Source: Candidatus Thorarchaeota archaeon (GTDB lineage Archaea > Asgardarchaeota > Thorarchaeia > Thorarchaeales > Thorarchaeaceae). Taken from it: a stretch of DNA of 12,994 nt. The stretch is taken from the NCBI GenBank assembly GCA_023134215.1, contig JAGLUV010000043.1, positions 1 to 12,994 of the forward strand. The letters are read 5' to 3'. Both the position numbers and the translations under genes were made by a program. Each line of letters starts with the position of its first letter. Positions within the stretch are counted from its first letter, which is position 1. Shown here piece by piece: positions 1 through 6,817 of this stretch. The notes beneath the pieces were generated by a model. The model was not told the origin of the DNA. It saw only the letters and a program-made list of their open reading frames with translations, and made no database searches.

Positions 1-543
1 TCCACTCTGCTTCATGTGATGTCAGGCTTGGAAGCACCAACCTCTGGTCGAGTTCTGGTGGATAGCGTTGATGTTACGTTAATCAGTGAACGGGATCTCC
101 CGAAGGTGAGAGCGCAGAAAATAGGCTTCGTATTCCAAGCATTCCTGCTTATTGAGGATCTCACAGCCTTCGAGAATGTTCAGTCAGTATTGTGGCCGAA
201 TGAGGAAATCAAGAAGGAAAGACAGGAAGAGATGGCCCTAGAAGTGCTGCGTGAAGTTGACATGTTGGAGCGACGCGATCACTTCCCGCGACAGATGAGC
301 GGTGGTGAACAGCAACGCATAGCCATTGCAAGGGCACTCGTCAACAGGCCACCGATTCTTTTCTGTGATGAGCCAACAGGCAACGTAGATTCGAAAACAG
401 GCGACGCCATATTGAAGATAGTCGCCCAGCTAAACAGAGAGAAGAAGATGACTGTGGTCCTTGTGACACATAACGAGGATCTCACGAAGTATGCCAAGCG
501 AACCCTCAAAATGAAAGACGGCGCCATAATATCAGACAGATAA
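1..543 (+). CDS. ABC transporter ATP-binding protein, FtsX/LolD-type, 5' truncated by window edge
   Basis: ATPase subunit of an ABC exporter, expected to sit on the cytoplasmic face and power an FtsX-type permease. The open frame runs to base 1 with no start; the first residues (STLLHVMSGLEAP) are what normally follows the Walker A lysine, so only about 45 N-terminal residues are missing. Visible in order: Q-loop region FVFQ, ABC signature MSGGEQQR at bases 295-318, Walker B ILFCDEP at 355-375 followed by the D-loop GNVD, and the H-loop VTH near base 470. The spacing and the linker sequences resemble the LolD/MacB/FtsE group rather than nutrient importers. No permease follows on this strand, so the partner is probably upstream of the window. 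The cargo cannot be told from the ATPase. Family assignment is secure; the sub-family is inference. Confidence 0.93.
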   Translation, partial: STLLHVMSGLEAPTSGRVLVDSVDVTLISERDLPKVRAQKIGFVFQAFLLIEDLTAFENVQSVLWPNEEIKKERQEEMALEVLREVDMLERRDHFPRQMSGGEQQRIAIARALVNRPPILFCDEPTGNVDSKTGDAILKIVAQLNREKKMTVVLVTHNEDLTKYAKRTLKMKDGAIISDR

Positions 544-591
544 TAGTCTTTGAGAGAAGCATTCGAGCGTTCCATGGGACGCCGAACAAAG

Positions 592-633
592 CTTTAGAAG
601 TGGTTTCAGAGAGTTCACGCTAAGTCCCAGGAG
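592..633 (+). promoter_or_regulatory. Candidate promoter and ribosome binding site of the TPR/winged-helix gene
   Basis: A TATA-like CTTTAGAAG at 592-600 follows purine/A-rich sequence (GAACAAAG) that could serve as the BRE. Initiation about 25 bases on would give a short leader carrying AGGAG at 629-633, ten bases before the ATG at 644. The Shine-Dalgarno match is good. The TATA match is weak, because it departs from the archaeal TTTATA consensus. Confidence 0.28.
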
Positions 634-643
634 ATTTACAGAT

Positions 644-1474
644 ATGGAATCCTCTGATTGCCTAGCTGCACAACAAGAGGCTGAAGAGAAGGCAAACAGA
701 GGCAGCAACGAAGAGGCAGCAGAACTCTTTGCCAGCTCAGCGAAATGCTGGCAACGATGGGAATCCTTCGGAAAGGCTGCAGGTTGCTACGAGCGTGCGT
801 ATGAACATGCGATGCTGGCGCAACGGTACTCGAGAGCTGCGAGTCTGCTGATGGCTGCAGGATCAGCATGGATTAAGCAGGGGGAGCATGAGAAGTTCGA
901 GATAGACTGTCAGATAGCGGCAGAGGCCCATATAATGGCCGCCGAGGAGGAAAGAGACCCGAAGCACTTCATCCGGGGTGCATTCTGTGCAATAATCGGC
1001 GGGGACCTCGAGATGGCAAAGCAGTTGATTCATGCGGCAGCGGAAACTACAAGGGGCCAGGTAAAGGAACTCATCAATCTCGCACTAATGCTGAGCGAGT
1101 ATCAGTTTGGAGAAGCAGATCGATACATCGAGTCTATTATAGTGGAAATTCATGACCGGGATAAAATCCGTGAGGTGCGCAAAACCTTTGAACTAGTCTT
1201 TGCCGGTTTCGTCAGAACTTCGCTAGAGTCCGAAGCTGCAGTGACGATTATCAGTCTAGTAGAGAGTACAGGCTTAGAGCATGCCAAAGTGGAGAAACTT
1301 GCCAGGAAAGGTGTTGAAGAGGGGCTTATTCCAGCCTATTATGATAGTGAGTCGAAAGAGCTAGTCATTGACGCGGATAGGTATGATATGGACGCTCTCG
1401 AGTTGAGGCAAGGCCCTATCCTTAGTAGAGACCTCAAGGATCCTGGAGCTTGGGACATCGACCCAGATGAATGA
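644..1474 (+). CDS. Alpha-SNAP-like helical-repeat protein with C-terminal winged helix (PCI-like architecture)
   Basis: Predicted soluble 276-residue protein, function unknown. Residues 5-190 are a run of amphipathic helix pairs rich in Ala, with TPR/alpha-SNAP-like spacing: for example FASSAKCWQRW at 29-39, AAGCYERAYEHA at 45-56, and ASLLMAAGSAWIKQG at 66-80. Residues 199-243 have the pattern of a winged helix: a first helix (TIISLVESTG), a recognition-like helix (AKVEKLARKGVEEG), then a short beta wing (LIPAYYDSESKELVI). A helical solenoid ending in a winged helix is the layout of eukaryotic PCI-domain proteins (proteasome lid, COP9, eIF3), but I cannot show homology by eye. The last 14 residues are acidic with an isolated Trp (DPGAWDIDPDE), possibly a short peptide ligand. 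The ATG start has AGGAG ten bases upstream. Alternative reading: an ordinary TPR protein with a transcription-factor-like tail. Confidence 0.85.
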   Translation: MESSDCLAAQQEAEEKANRGSNEEAAELFASSAKCWQRWESFGKAAGCYERAYEHAMLAQRYSRAASLLMAAGSAWIKQGEHEKFEIDCQIAAEAHIMAAEEERDPKHFIRGAFCAIIGGDLEMAKQLIHAAAETTRGQVKELINLALMLSEYQFGEADRYIESIIVEIHDRDKIREVRKTFELVFAGFVRTSLESEAAVTIISLVESTGLEHAKVEKLARKGVEEGLIPAYYDSESKELVIDADRYDMDALELRQGPILSRDLKDPGAWDIDPDE

Positions 1475-1517
1475 ATGACCTCAAGCCGATATTCCTCCAT
1501 CATAATGCTCTGAGAAA

Positions 1518-1526
1518 TTCTTTTTA
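1518..1526 (+). promoter_or_regulatory. T-rich element in the gap before the small CxxC gene; terminator or TATA box
   Basis: TTCTTTTTA lies 43 bases after the stop of the TPR/winged-helix gene and 55 bases before the next ATG. A five-T run could end transcription of the first gene, since archaeal terminators are often simple oligo-T. Equally, it could act as a TATA-like box for the next gene with a leader of about 30 bases. Sequence alone does not decide. Nothing else stands out in the 106-base gap. Confidence 0.22.
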
Positions 1527-1580
1527 GGATGATTGTTGACTCATGCTTTGTTAACCCTACATGAAACACAGGTGTCGCTG

Positions 1581-1802
1581 ATGGCTCAAGGGATGAAATG
1601 GATGCAATGCCCAGTCTGCAAGCAGACAATTCACTGGAAAATCCCTGATGGAGCATTGAAAGACGTGAAGCGATTCCCTGCGGCAATAATCATCAAGCAT
1701 GATGACCACTACCTCATTGTATACGTGGACAGCCATCTTCAGTTGGCAGATACAGAAATAGCAGGTGCATTCGTAGAAGGTTCAACGCAGAAGAAAGCCT
1801 AG
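1581..1802 (+). CDS. Small hypothetical protein with single CPxC motif
   Basis: Predicted 73-residue protein, function unknown. The start is placed at the ATG at 1581 because AGGTG (1570-1574) sits six bases upstream and the cysteine motif follows closely; the open frame extends back to a TTG at 1533 but nothing supports that start. Residues 10-13 are CPVC with His18 nearby, and a second His pair lies at 40 and 43 (KHDDH), so a metal could be held by two Cys and two His or by a dimer; this is inference. The middle (RFPAAIIIKHDDHYLIVYVDSHLQ) alternates hydrophobic residues as beta strands do. It reads like a half zinc-ribbon followed by a small beta domain. It is transcribed toward the gene at 1824-2414, with 21 bases between the two stops. 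A short GC-poor hairpin (CTCTT/GAGAG, 1810-1822) lies between them. Confidence 0.72.
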   Translation: MAQGMKWMQCPVCKQTIHWKIPDGALKDVKRFPAAIIIKHDDHYLIVYVDSHLQLADTEIAGAFVEGSTQKKA

Positions 1803-1823
1803 TTGAATTCTCTTCACGAGAGC

Positions 1824-2414
1824 CTACTGCTGAACGCCGAATGGTACAGTAAGTCCATTATCGTAAGCCCACTCAAGCACTCTAGATGCCTGCGCACTTG
1901 CCATGTTCCAGATCTTGAGATAAGAAACAAGGCGCTCAACCCCAGTCACCCAGTCAGACAGCAATTCTTCAATCCTGCGTCGGATGTTTGGTTCTTTGAC
2001 CTCTTTCAGTATGGGAAGTAGACTGCCAACCAAACTTTGCGATAGCACGAGTATTGTTTCCAATCGAGCAACCCACTCTTCCCGAGGTAAGCCTTGTAAG
2101 GTCTGAGCTACCGCGAGGTGGTAGTCATACTGTGCGGTGAAATACCTCAGACGCCAGCCGAGAACCTCTAGTACCAGCGAACGGTGAGCAGCAGTCGGTG
2201 CAGTCTTCATCATTAGTGAGAGAAAGCGTTCGTGCATCTCATCGGCAGACTGGCTTGCCTCGAAGAACAGAGCCATCGCTTGCTGAAAATCTTCCGTAGC
2301 AAGGCATGCTTCTGCTTGTTTAGATGCTTTCCTAAATTGCTCGAGAACCCTTCGAGTTCTTCCAGCAACGTCAGGAGGCGATTTGCTATCATCGGTTCCC
2401 GTCACTTGTTGCAC
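1824..2414 (-). CDS. Hypothetical all-helical protein, TPR-like N-terminal half
   Basis: I do not recognise this 196-residue protein. It has no signal peptide or membrane span. Residues 1-20 are polar and probably disordered. Residues 23-66 form a helix pair with TPR-like spacing (Ala/Phe-rich QAEACLATEDFQQAMALFFEAS). Long amphipathic helices follow at about 75-105, 112-138, 142-167 and 170-188. The start is a GTG at 2414, directly after an in-frame stop three codons upstream; a weak GATGAG-like element precedes it. The fourth codon is also GTG. The gene is downstream of UPF0282 on the same strand, separated by a 103-base gap that holds a nested inverted repeat, so it may be the tail of that operon or independently expressed. 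The absence of internal stops over 197 codons and the coherent helical pattern support a real gene. Confidence 0.7.
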   Translation of the reverse strand: MQQVTGTDDSKSPPDVAGRTRRVLEQFRKASKQAEACLATEDFQQAMALFFEASQSADEMHERFLSLMMKTAPTAAHRSLVLEVLGWRLRYFTAQYDYHLAVAQTLQGLPREEWVARLETILVLSQSLVGSLLPILKEVKEPNIRRRIEELLSDWVTGVERLVSYLKIWNMASAQASRVLEWAYDNGLTVPFGVQQ

Positions 2415-2447
2415 CAGCTAACTCATCCGTCCGTTTGGCGTTTCATC

Positions 2448-2490
2448 TCATAGATTTCAAGCGAATAATCGCCCTAAAACAAATCTATGA
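2448..2490 (-). repeat. Nested inverted repeat between UPF0282 and the helical protein gene
   Basis: On the minus strand the arm TCATAGATTT (2490-2481) is perfectly repeated in inverted form as AAATCTATGA (2457-2448), ten pairs without mismatch. The 23-base loop contains a second perfect hairpin, GCGA-TTAT-TCGC (2472-2461). It begins 27 bases after the UPF0282 stop and ends 33 bases before the downstream GTG. It could be an RNA structure (terminator, processing site or attenuator) or a protein-binding palindrome. There is no following T-run, which argues against a simple terminator. Confidence 0.6.
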
Positions 2491-2517
2491 TGTCCTCGCT
2501 CATCGTAGTAGCTCCAA

Positions 2518-3507
2518 TCAGTCTAGGTCGAGTGGCAAGGGGGGCCTATTCTTTCGCTTGTACTCCTCAGTTGCCTTGGTCCAGTTCATGAATGCTTCAC
2601 TCGGGGGATACTCCACGTAGAGTTTTTCGCGCTTCGCCTCAAGTGGTCGATTCTCAAGACCAGCCAGCTGTGCCATGGTGATGAGCTTGTTGCCAGCCTC
2701 TGAAGCCACATCTATGGCTGGTGATAGCCAAGACTCCCAATGTGGGGACCTCAACAAGTGATGGTCCACCACAAGTGTGGGGATTTGCGACGCGAGTTCG
2801 GTTATGGCTGAGAGCGCGGAAGATTTGTCTTCCTCCTTAAATTGACTGAGATAGATGGGGGGACCTCCGATTATGGCAAGGTCTGCACGAGAAGACATGC
2901 AGTACTCAAGCGCCTGTTGAGATACTGGACCTTGAACGTCAGGCGCAAACAGGACTTTTTTCCCGCCTTGGCTAATTACCGTGGCAATAACATAGCCAAG
3001 GAAAGTTGATTCTGGACCGTGCGGCAGTGGTTGAGAATATGTGACTAGAGTGTCACCAAAAGACCAGGATTGGCCATCTGCTTGTCGAATCTCCCCTACT
3101 ATTCCATTCAGATCCTTCTGGAAGGAGTGTGCTCTGCGCTTCTGAGAGTGATTGATGTGGGATTTGGCGTCTTTCGCAAGAACTGTCTTCCCCTCGAACA
3201 TGCGTTGAAGCTCTTCCCGGGAACCGAACGTGTGCATGAAGTCGGTGAACCCGGGTCGCACGTGATCATAATGATAGTGTGATACAGAAAGCAAATCTGC
3301 TTTCCTAGCTGCCACAAAGATGGACTCTAGGGATCTCAGAAGAAGCTCATACTCTAACGGGTGTGGCTCAAGCCGATACCTCTTGGAAACTGCTGCTGAC
3401 GGGTCAAGAACAATGGAGAGATCTGGGGTTGTGACCTGCGTGCATAAAGAACGTACGCCCATACTCTCTGCTGCCAGAGGTATTATCTCCATCTCACCCA
3501 GAATCAA
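2518..3507 (-). CDS. UPF0282 family metallo-beta-lactamase-fold protein
   Basis: Archaeal UPF0282 protein, a metallo-beta-lactamase-fold hydrolase-like family with no established substrate. Diagnostic stretches are the N-terminal IIPLAAESMGVRS, the metal motif SHYHYDH at 76-82, the LPHGPES segment near the middle, a conserved APDVQGP, GGPPIYL, and VDHHLLRSPHW toward the C terminus; the Asp and His residues in these are the likely metal ligands. The length of 329 is normal for the family. The start is taken as TTG at 3507: CCTTCCT on the plus strand (AGGAAGG in the message, 3515-3521) lies seven bases upstream, and TTGA overlaps the Nudix stop by four bases. The alternative ATG at 3492 gives the more usual family N terminus, but its Shine-Dalgarno-like GGGTGAG directly abuts the codon. 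A shared message with the Nudix gene is likely. Confidence 0.92.
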   Translation of the reverse strand: MILGEMEIIPLAAESMGVRSLCTQVTTPDLSIVLDPSAAVSKRYRLEPHPLEYELLLRSLESIFVAARKADLLSVSHYHYDHVRPGFTDFMHTFGSREELQRMFEGKTVLAKDAKSHINHSQKRRAHSFQKDLNGIVGEIRQADGQSWSFGDTLVTYSQPLPHGPESTFLGYVIATVISQGGKKVLFAPDVQGPVSQQALEYCMSSRADLAIIGGPPIYLSQFKEEDKSSALSAITELASQIPTLVVDHHLLRSPHWESWLSPAIDVASEAGNKLITMAQLAGLENRPLEAKREKLYVEYPPSEAFMNWTKATEEYKRKNRPPLPLDLD

Positions 3508-3998
3508 GAATCTGCCTTCCTGTAGTAGTTGAGGTGATACCGGGCCCCATCATGCAAGAGCTCTGCTTCATACATTCCGGACCAACCAGCTGTGACATTG
3601 AAGCCCTGGAACATATGCCAGTCAGATGGAAGGAAATCCGCATCCTTTCCAAGAACCTCATCAAATGTGAAGAGCTTCAAGTCGCCCTCTCGATGGCTAT
3701 CTTTGAAGCCGTCAATTTCGGCATAACCAACGAAGATCAAGAAGTGAGCGGAAAGCTCCTGATTCGACGTAACCAGACGTTCTGAAACCATTCCACGATA
3801 TTCATAGTTCCGAACTCCTGTTGCGCCGGTTTCTTCCATGACCTCTCGTACTGCGGCATCATGTATATGCTCCCCGAGATTCACTTTCCCACCGACCATG
3901 CTCCATAGATTTTCGTACGGCGGCTTGCGACGCCTAATGAACAGGTACTGATCTGCACATCGTAGAATCGTAATCGCGATTGGCACTAGACTAGCCAT
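3504..3998 (-). CDS. Nudix hydrolase
   Basis: Cytosolic Nudix-family pyrophosphohydrolase of about 164 residues, acting on a nucleoside diphosphate linked to another group; the substrate cannot be read from sequence. The Nudix box is complete at residues 37-59: G-x5-E (GKVNLGE), seven residues, then REVMEETGA, with the metal-binding glutamates in REVMEE present. The N-terminal strand IAITILRCADQYLFIRRRKPPYENLWSMVGG is typical of MutT-like members. The start is chosen at the ATG at 3998 because GGTGA (4011-4007 on the minus strand) is eight bases upstream; an in-frame GTG at 4010 overlaps that element and has none of its own. It is the first gene of a two-gene unit with UPF0282, its TGA overlapping the next start. 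A TATA-like TTTAAA lies about 45 bases before the start. Confidence 0.93.
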   Translation of the reverse strand: MASLVPIAITILRCADQYLFIRRRKPPYENLWSMVGGKVNLGEHIHDAAVREVMEETGATGVRNYEYRGMVSERLVTSNQELSAHFLIFVGYAEIDGFKDSHREGDLKLFTFDEVLGKDADFLPSDWHMFQGFNVTAGWSGMYEAELLHDGARYHLNYYRKADS

Positions 3999-4042
3999 TG
4001 TGTAATTCACCAGCTATTGAACTATGAAAACGGGAGCGTGGC

Positions 4043-4048
4043 TTTAAA
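4043..4048 (-). promoter_or_regulatory. TATA-like box in the Nudix/cca divergent region
   Basis: TTTAAA within GCTTTAAACC lies in the 158-base space between the divergent Nudix and cca genes. Read leftward, initiation about 25 bases away would fall near 4020 and give a leader of about 20 bases that still includes the GGTGA element. Because TTTAAA is self-complementary it could also serve cca, but that would give a leader near 85 bases. No better box was found for cca. Confidence 0.3.
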
Positions 4049-4156
4049 CCTAGGGAAGGCGGGGTTACACGACTTCGGACTCATACAGAATGATGCCCAA
4101 GAAATAGGGGATAACATTCTTAGCAAGCACATCCCAATTGCAGCCAGGTCTTTGCT

Positions 4157-5635
4157 TTGGAAAACATTCTGAGTGAGAAGAACAGAACGAGGATATTGGC
4201 GTTGATAACGCCCTCCAAGAGCGAAATCCTTGCTCAACAGGAACGCATCAAGAAGCTCACCCATGCCCTCGAACAACAAGCAAGGGTCCAAGGGCGAACC
4301 TATTCTTTCATTGAAGCTCAAGGCTCCACAGGTGAAAAACAAACACAATTGAGAGATGCAGCTGACATCGATCTCTTTGTAGGGCTTAAACCAGATGATT
4401 ATTCGGAAATCCTGTCACTCCCAGCGACTGAGCGGCATCGAGCACTTGATGCGACGCTTGACGACATTGTGGAGAAGTGGTTCATTCCAGCCGTTAAAGC
4501 TCTGGACGTTCACGATGTGCAAAAGACCTTCTCACAACACCCCTACCTATCATTGAAGATGGATGGACTTGACATCGACATATTATGCTGTTTCGATATC
4601 TCCCAAGCCGAGATTATGTCAAAAGGGCCCATAACAGCCGTGGATAGGACCGTTCATCACTCACATCATATCGCTAACAGCATGACAGAGATGATGAGGG
4701 AGGATGTGCGACTTCTCAAATCGTTTGTACAAGCCAGTCATGCGTATGCCGATACGTGTGCAGTGGGAAGAGTTGGCTTTACTGGTTACGCACTGGAACT
4801 TCTCGTAGTCGCCTCGGGTTCACTTGATGGTGCGCTAAAGGCATTGGTCGCCCTAGATCAAGCCCCCCACGACCCTCTGAATCGTTCGCTGGAGCAACTG
4901 AGGAAGATCCCAGCTTTTCGTGACGACATCATCTTCATTATAGATCCTGTCGACACTGGAAGGAATGTGGCCTCTAGTTTTTCACCTCGGGCATATAGAT
5001 GGTTGAAGAAAAGAATCCAAGAGATGAGGAGCGCAGAAAAAGCAGGGAAACACAAAGTAGTAACGGATGCGTTTCTAGAAAGCCCTATCCCTATAGGTGC
5101 TTTGCCTGACTGGCTTGCCCCCCATGCCTTGGCTTACGAATTCACATCAGATGGTTCAGTACATTATACTGTTCTCAGAGATAAGCTGTACAGGTTGGCA
5201 CGGAAGATTTCTTCCCAGTTGGAACGTGAACGGACTGGAGAATCAAGATTCGGAAACATCTTGACTGAAGTGTACTTCGAAAATACCACGTTCTCAATTG
5301 GCTTCCTAATTGAGAGTCCTACTGCTGAAGAATCGTATGAACGAAGGGGGCCGCCAGCAGAGCTTGCCGAGGGAGCGAGGGAGTTTAGGAGAACACACAA
5401 GGAAGTATCTGAGAGAGCTGGCTTCCTGTGGACCATTGAGAGAAGGGAATGGACAGATGCCTTCGCGCTTGCCGATAGCATTCTAAGTCGGAGCTCCATA
5501 GAAGGGCTCACCCGTTGTCCTGATAGAGGAATGGTTTCTGCCAGAGTGTTGAATGCGCTCTATCTGTACGCAGTTCCTGCGGAAGGCGTTTTGCTCGATC
5601 AATGGCAAGGATTTAAGGAGCAAGGCACCAAGTAA
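4157..5635 (+). CDS. cca: CCA-adding enzyme (tRNA nucleotidyltransferase), archaeal class I
   Basis: Builds or repairs the 3'-terminal CCA of tRNAs from CTP and ATP without a nucleic acid template. The catalytic head begins with GSTG at 56-59 and the paired carboxylates ADIDLFV (Asp70, Asp72); the third is Asp141 in LDIDILCCF. Further family landmarks are AVDRTVHHSHHI at 161-172, VGRVGFTGYALELLV at 203-217 (the conserved GFSGY-like segment) and DPVDTGRNVASSFS near 260-275. At 492 residues it is somewhat longer than typical archaeal enzymes of about 440-460. The start is a TTG at 4157, the only start codon between the upstream in-frame stop at 4121 and the conserved region, with AGGT (4146-4149) seven bases before it. 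The deacetylase gene follows after 15 bases, so the two are probably co-transcribed. Confidence 0.96.
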   Translation: MENILSEKNRTRILALITPSKSEILAQQERIKKLTHALEQQARVQGRTYSFIEAQGSTGEKQTQLRDAADIDLFVGLKPDDYSEILSLPATERHRALDATLDDIVEKWFIPAVKALDVHDVQKTFSQHPYLSLKMDGLDIDILCCFDISQAEIMSKGPITAVDRTVHHSHHIANSMTEMMREDVRLLKSFVQASHAYADTCAVGRVGFTGYALELLVVASGSLDGALKALVALDQAPHDPLNRSLEQLRKIPAFRDDIIFIIDPVDTGRNVASSFSPRAYRWLKKRIQEMRSAEKAGKHKVVTDAFLESPIPIGALPDWLAPHALAYEFTSDGSVHYTVLRDKLYRLARKISSQLERERTGESRFGNILTEVYFENTTFSIGFLIESPTAEESYERRGPPAELAEGAREFRRTHKEVSERAGFLWTIERREWTDAFALADSILSRSSIEGLTRCPDRGMVSARVLNALYLYAVPAEGVLLDQWQGFKEQGTK

Positions 5636-5650
5636 GCTAAGTGACCAATC

Positions 5651-6721
5651 GTGCCATCGGAGATTGCTTTCATTTCCCACCCGAAGTCAATTCTGCATAG
5701 ACAACCCTTTCCAAGGCCGCATCTTGAGTCCTTTGACAGCCCCATCAGAGTTCAGATGGCTGAGAAACATCTGTCAGAGAAAGGCATGCTCCAAACAATG
5801 AGCAAAGTGACAGCACCCAAGGCGACTCCAGAGGATGCCCTGCTCGTTCATTCTGCATATCTCGTTGATACTGTTGGGTTGATGTCAGACTTGGGCAGTG
5901 GGGAGCTTGGTGATGGATCTTATGCGAGTCCTGACCTTGTGGAAACAGCCCTTATAGCTATGGGAGGCTCTATGAAGGCAGCGGAGATTGTGGTGTTAGA
6001 AGAAGCTAGACACTCATTCGCATTGGTGCGACCTCCGGGGCATCATGCGAGTGTATCAACACCGATGGGGCTCTGTTACTTCAACAACGTCGCAGTCGCA
6101 GTGAAACACATCATGGAACGCCACGGTATCAAACGTGTATCGATTCTGGACTTCGACGCCCATCATGGAAATGGCACATCCGAAATATTCTACACACATC
6201 CTGGAGTCCAGTACATCTCATTGCATGAATATGACTACGAAAACTTCGGATTGGGGCATTACGAGGAAATCGGCTACGGAGAAGGAAAGGGTACAAACAT
6301 CAACATCCCCTTGCTTGAATCGTCTCCTGACGTTTCCTACAAGATGGCAATAGAGAGAGTTGTGCGACCCGTTCTTGAATCCTTCAAACCCGAAATAATT
6401 GCTGTTTCAGCAGGCTATGATCCACACTATGCAGACCCTGTTGGCAATATGAATGTGGACAGCTCGACATTCTGGGAGTTTGGATGCGCAGTCAAAGAGG
6501 TTGTAAATGCACTTGGAGCAAAGGGTTCATTCTGGGTTCTTGAGGGAGGGTATAATCCTCTAGTTCTTGGTCCCTGTATTGAAACAAGTCTCCAAGGGTT
6601 GCAGGGGAAGAAAAAAGAGAAACTCGACGATCAAGTTATCCGAGAAGTAAGCGATGAGCTCGTCAGCGCCAACAACCAAGTATTTGACAAAGTCCTGGAA
6701 ACGCTGGCCCCCTTCATGTAG
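5651..6721 (+). CDS. Histone deacetylase family protein (zinc-dependent, AcuC/acetylpolyamine-deacetylase-like)
   Basis: Zinc-dependent amidohydrolase of the arginase/deacetylase fold, 356 residues. The active site is complete: RPPGHH with His131 and His132 as general bases, DFDAHHGNGT supplying zinc ligands Asp169 and His171, SAGYDPH supplying Asp257, and LEGGY with Tyr301 as the transition-state tyrosine. The segment GYGEGKGTNINIPL is characteristic of the class II/AcuC/acetylpolyamine group. The substrate could be an acetyl-lysine protein (histone, Alba), an acetylpolyamine or another acetamide; the sequence does not separate these. The start is GTG at 5651, with AGTGA (5639-5643) seven bases upstream, and the protein then begins with a beta strand leading to the conserved SHP. 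It follows cca by 15 bases, an unusual pairing of tRNA 3' end synthesis and deacetylation. Confidence 0.95.
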   Translation: MPSEIAFISHPKSILHRQPFPRPHLESFDSPIRVQMAEKHLSEKGMLQTMSKVTAPKATPEDALLVHSAYLVDTVGLMSDLGSGELGDGSYASPDLVETALIAMGGSMKAAEIVVLEEARHSFALVRPPGHHASVSTPMGLCYFNNVAVAVKHIMERHGIKRVSILDFDAHHGNGTSEIFYTHPGVQYISLHEYDYENFGLGHYEEIGYGEGKGTNINIPLLESSPDVSYKMAIERVVRPVLESFKPEIIAVSAGYDPHYADPVGNMNVDSSTFWEFGCAVKEVVNALGAKGSFWVLEGGYNPLVLGPCIETSLQGLQGKKKEKLDDQVIREVSDELVSANNQVFDKVLETLAPFM

Positions 6722-6762
6722 CTTCAATTCCAGTGCCCTACACTCCGACGACATGGACAAGA

Positions 6763-6769
6763 TTTTAAA
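6763..6769 (+). promoter_or_regulatory. TATA box candidate for the eS26 gene
   Basis: TTTTAAA preceded by the purine-rich GGACAAGA resembles an archaeal BRE/TATA pair. Initiation about 25 bases downstream would fall near 6793 and yield a leader of about 25 bases that keeps the GGTGGA element at 6804-6809. It is the best-placed TATA candidate on the plus strand of this window and suggests that eS26-trmY-padR has its own promoter separate from cca-HDAC. Confidence 0.45.
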
Positions 6770-6803
6770 GACAACCGTCATGGGCGGCTTAAGAACGAGT
6801 TAC

Positions 6804-6809
6804 GGTGGA
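6804..6809 (+). promoter_or_regulatory. Ribosome binding site deciding the eS26 start
   Basis: GGTGGA lies eight bases before the GTG at 6818 but only two before the earlier in-frame GTG at 6812. This favours 6818, which also gives the conserved N terminus (M)AKKRKSGGRSKG. Confidence 0.5.
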
Positions 6810-6817
6810 ACGTGGAA

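Noticed and set aside
1810-1822. Small hairpin CTCTT/GAGAG between the convergent genes as a bidirectional terminator
   Set aside because: Only five pairs, one of them G-T, with a three-base loop and no T-run; not enough to annotate.
2435-2620. Plus-strand 61-codon frame in the UPF0282/helical-gene gap
   Set aside because: It runs into the UPF0282 coding region in the opposite direction, has no ribosome binding site, and its composition looks random.
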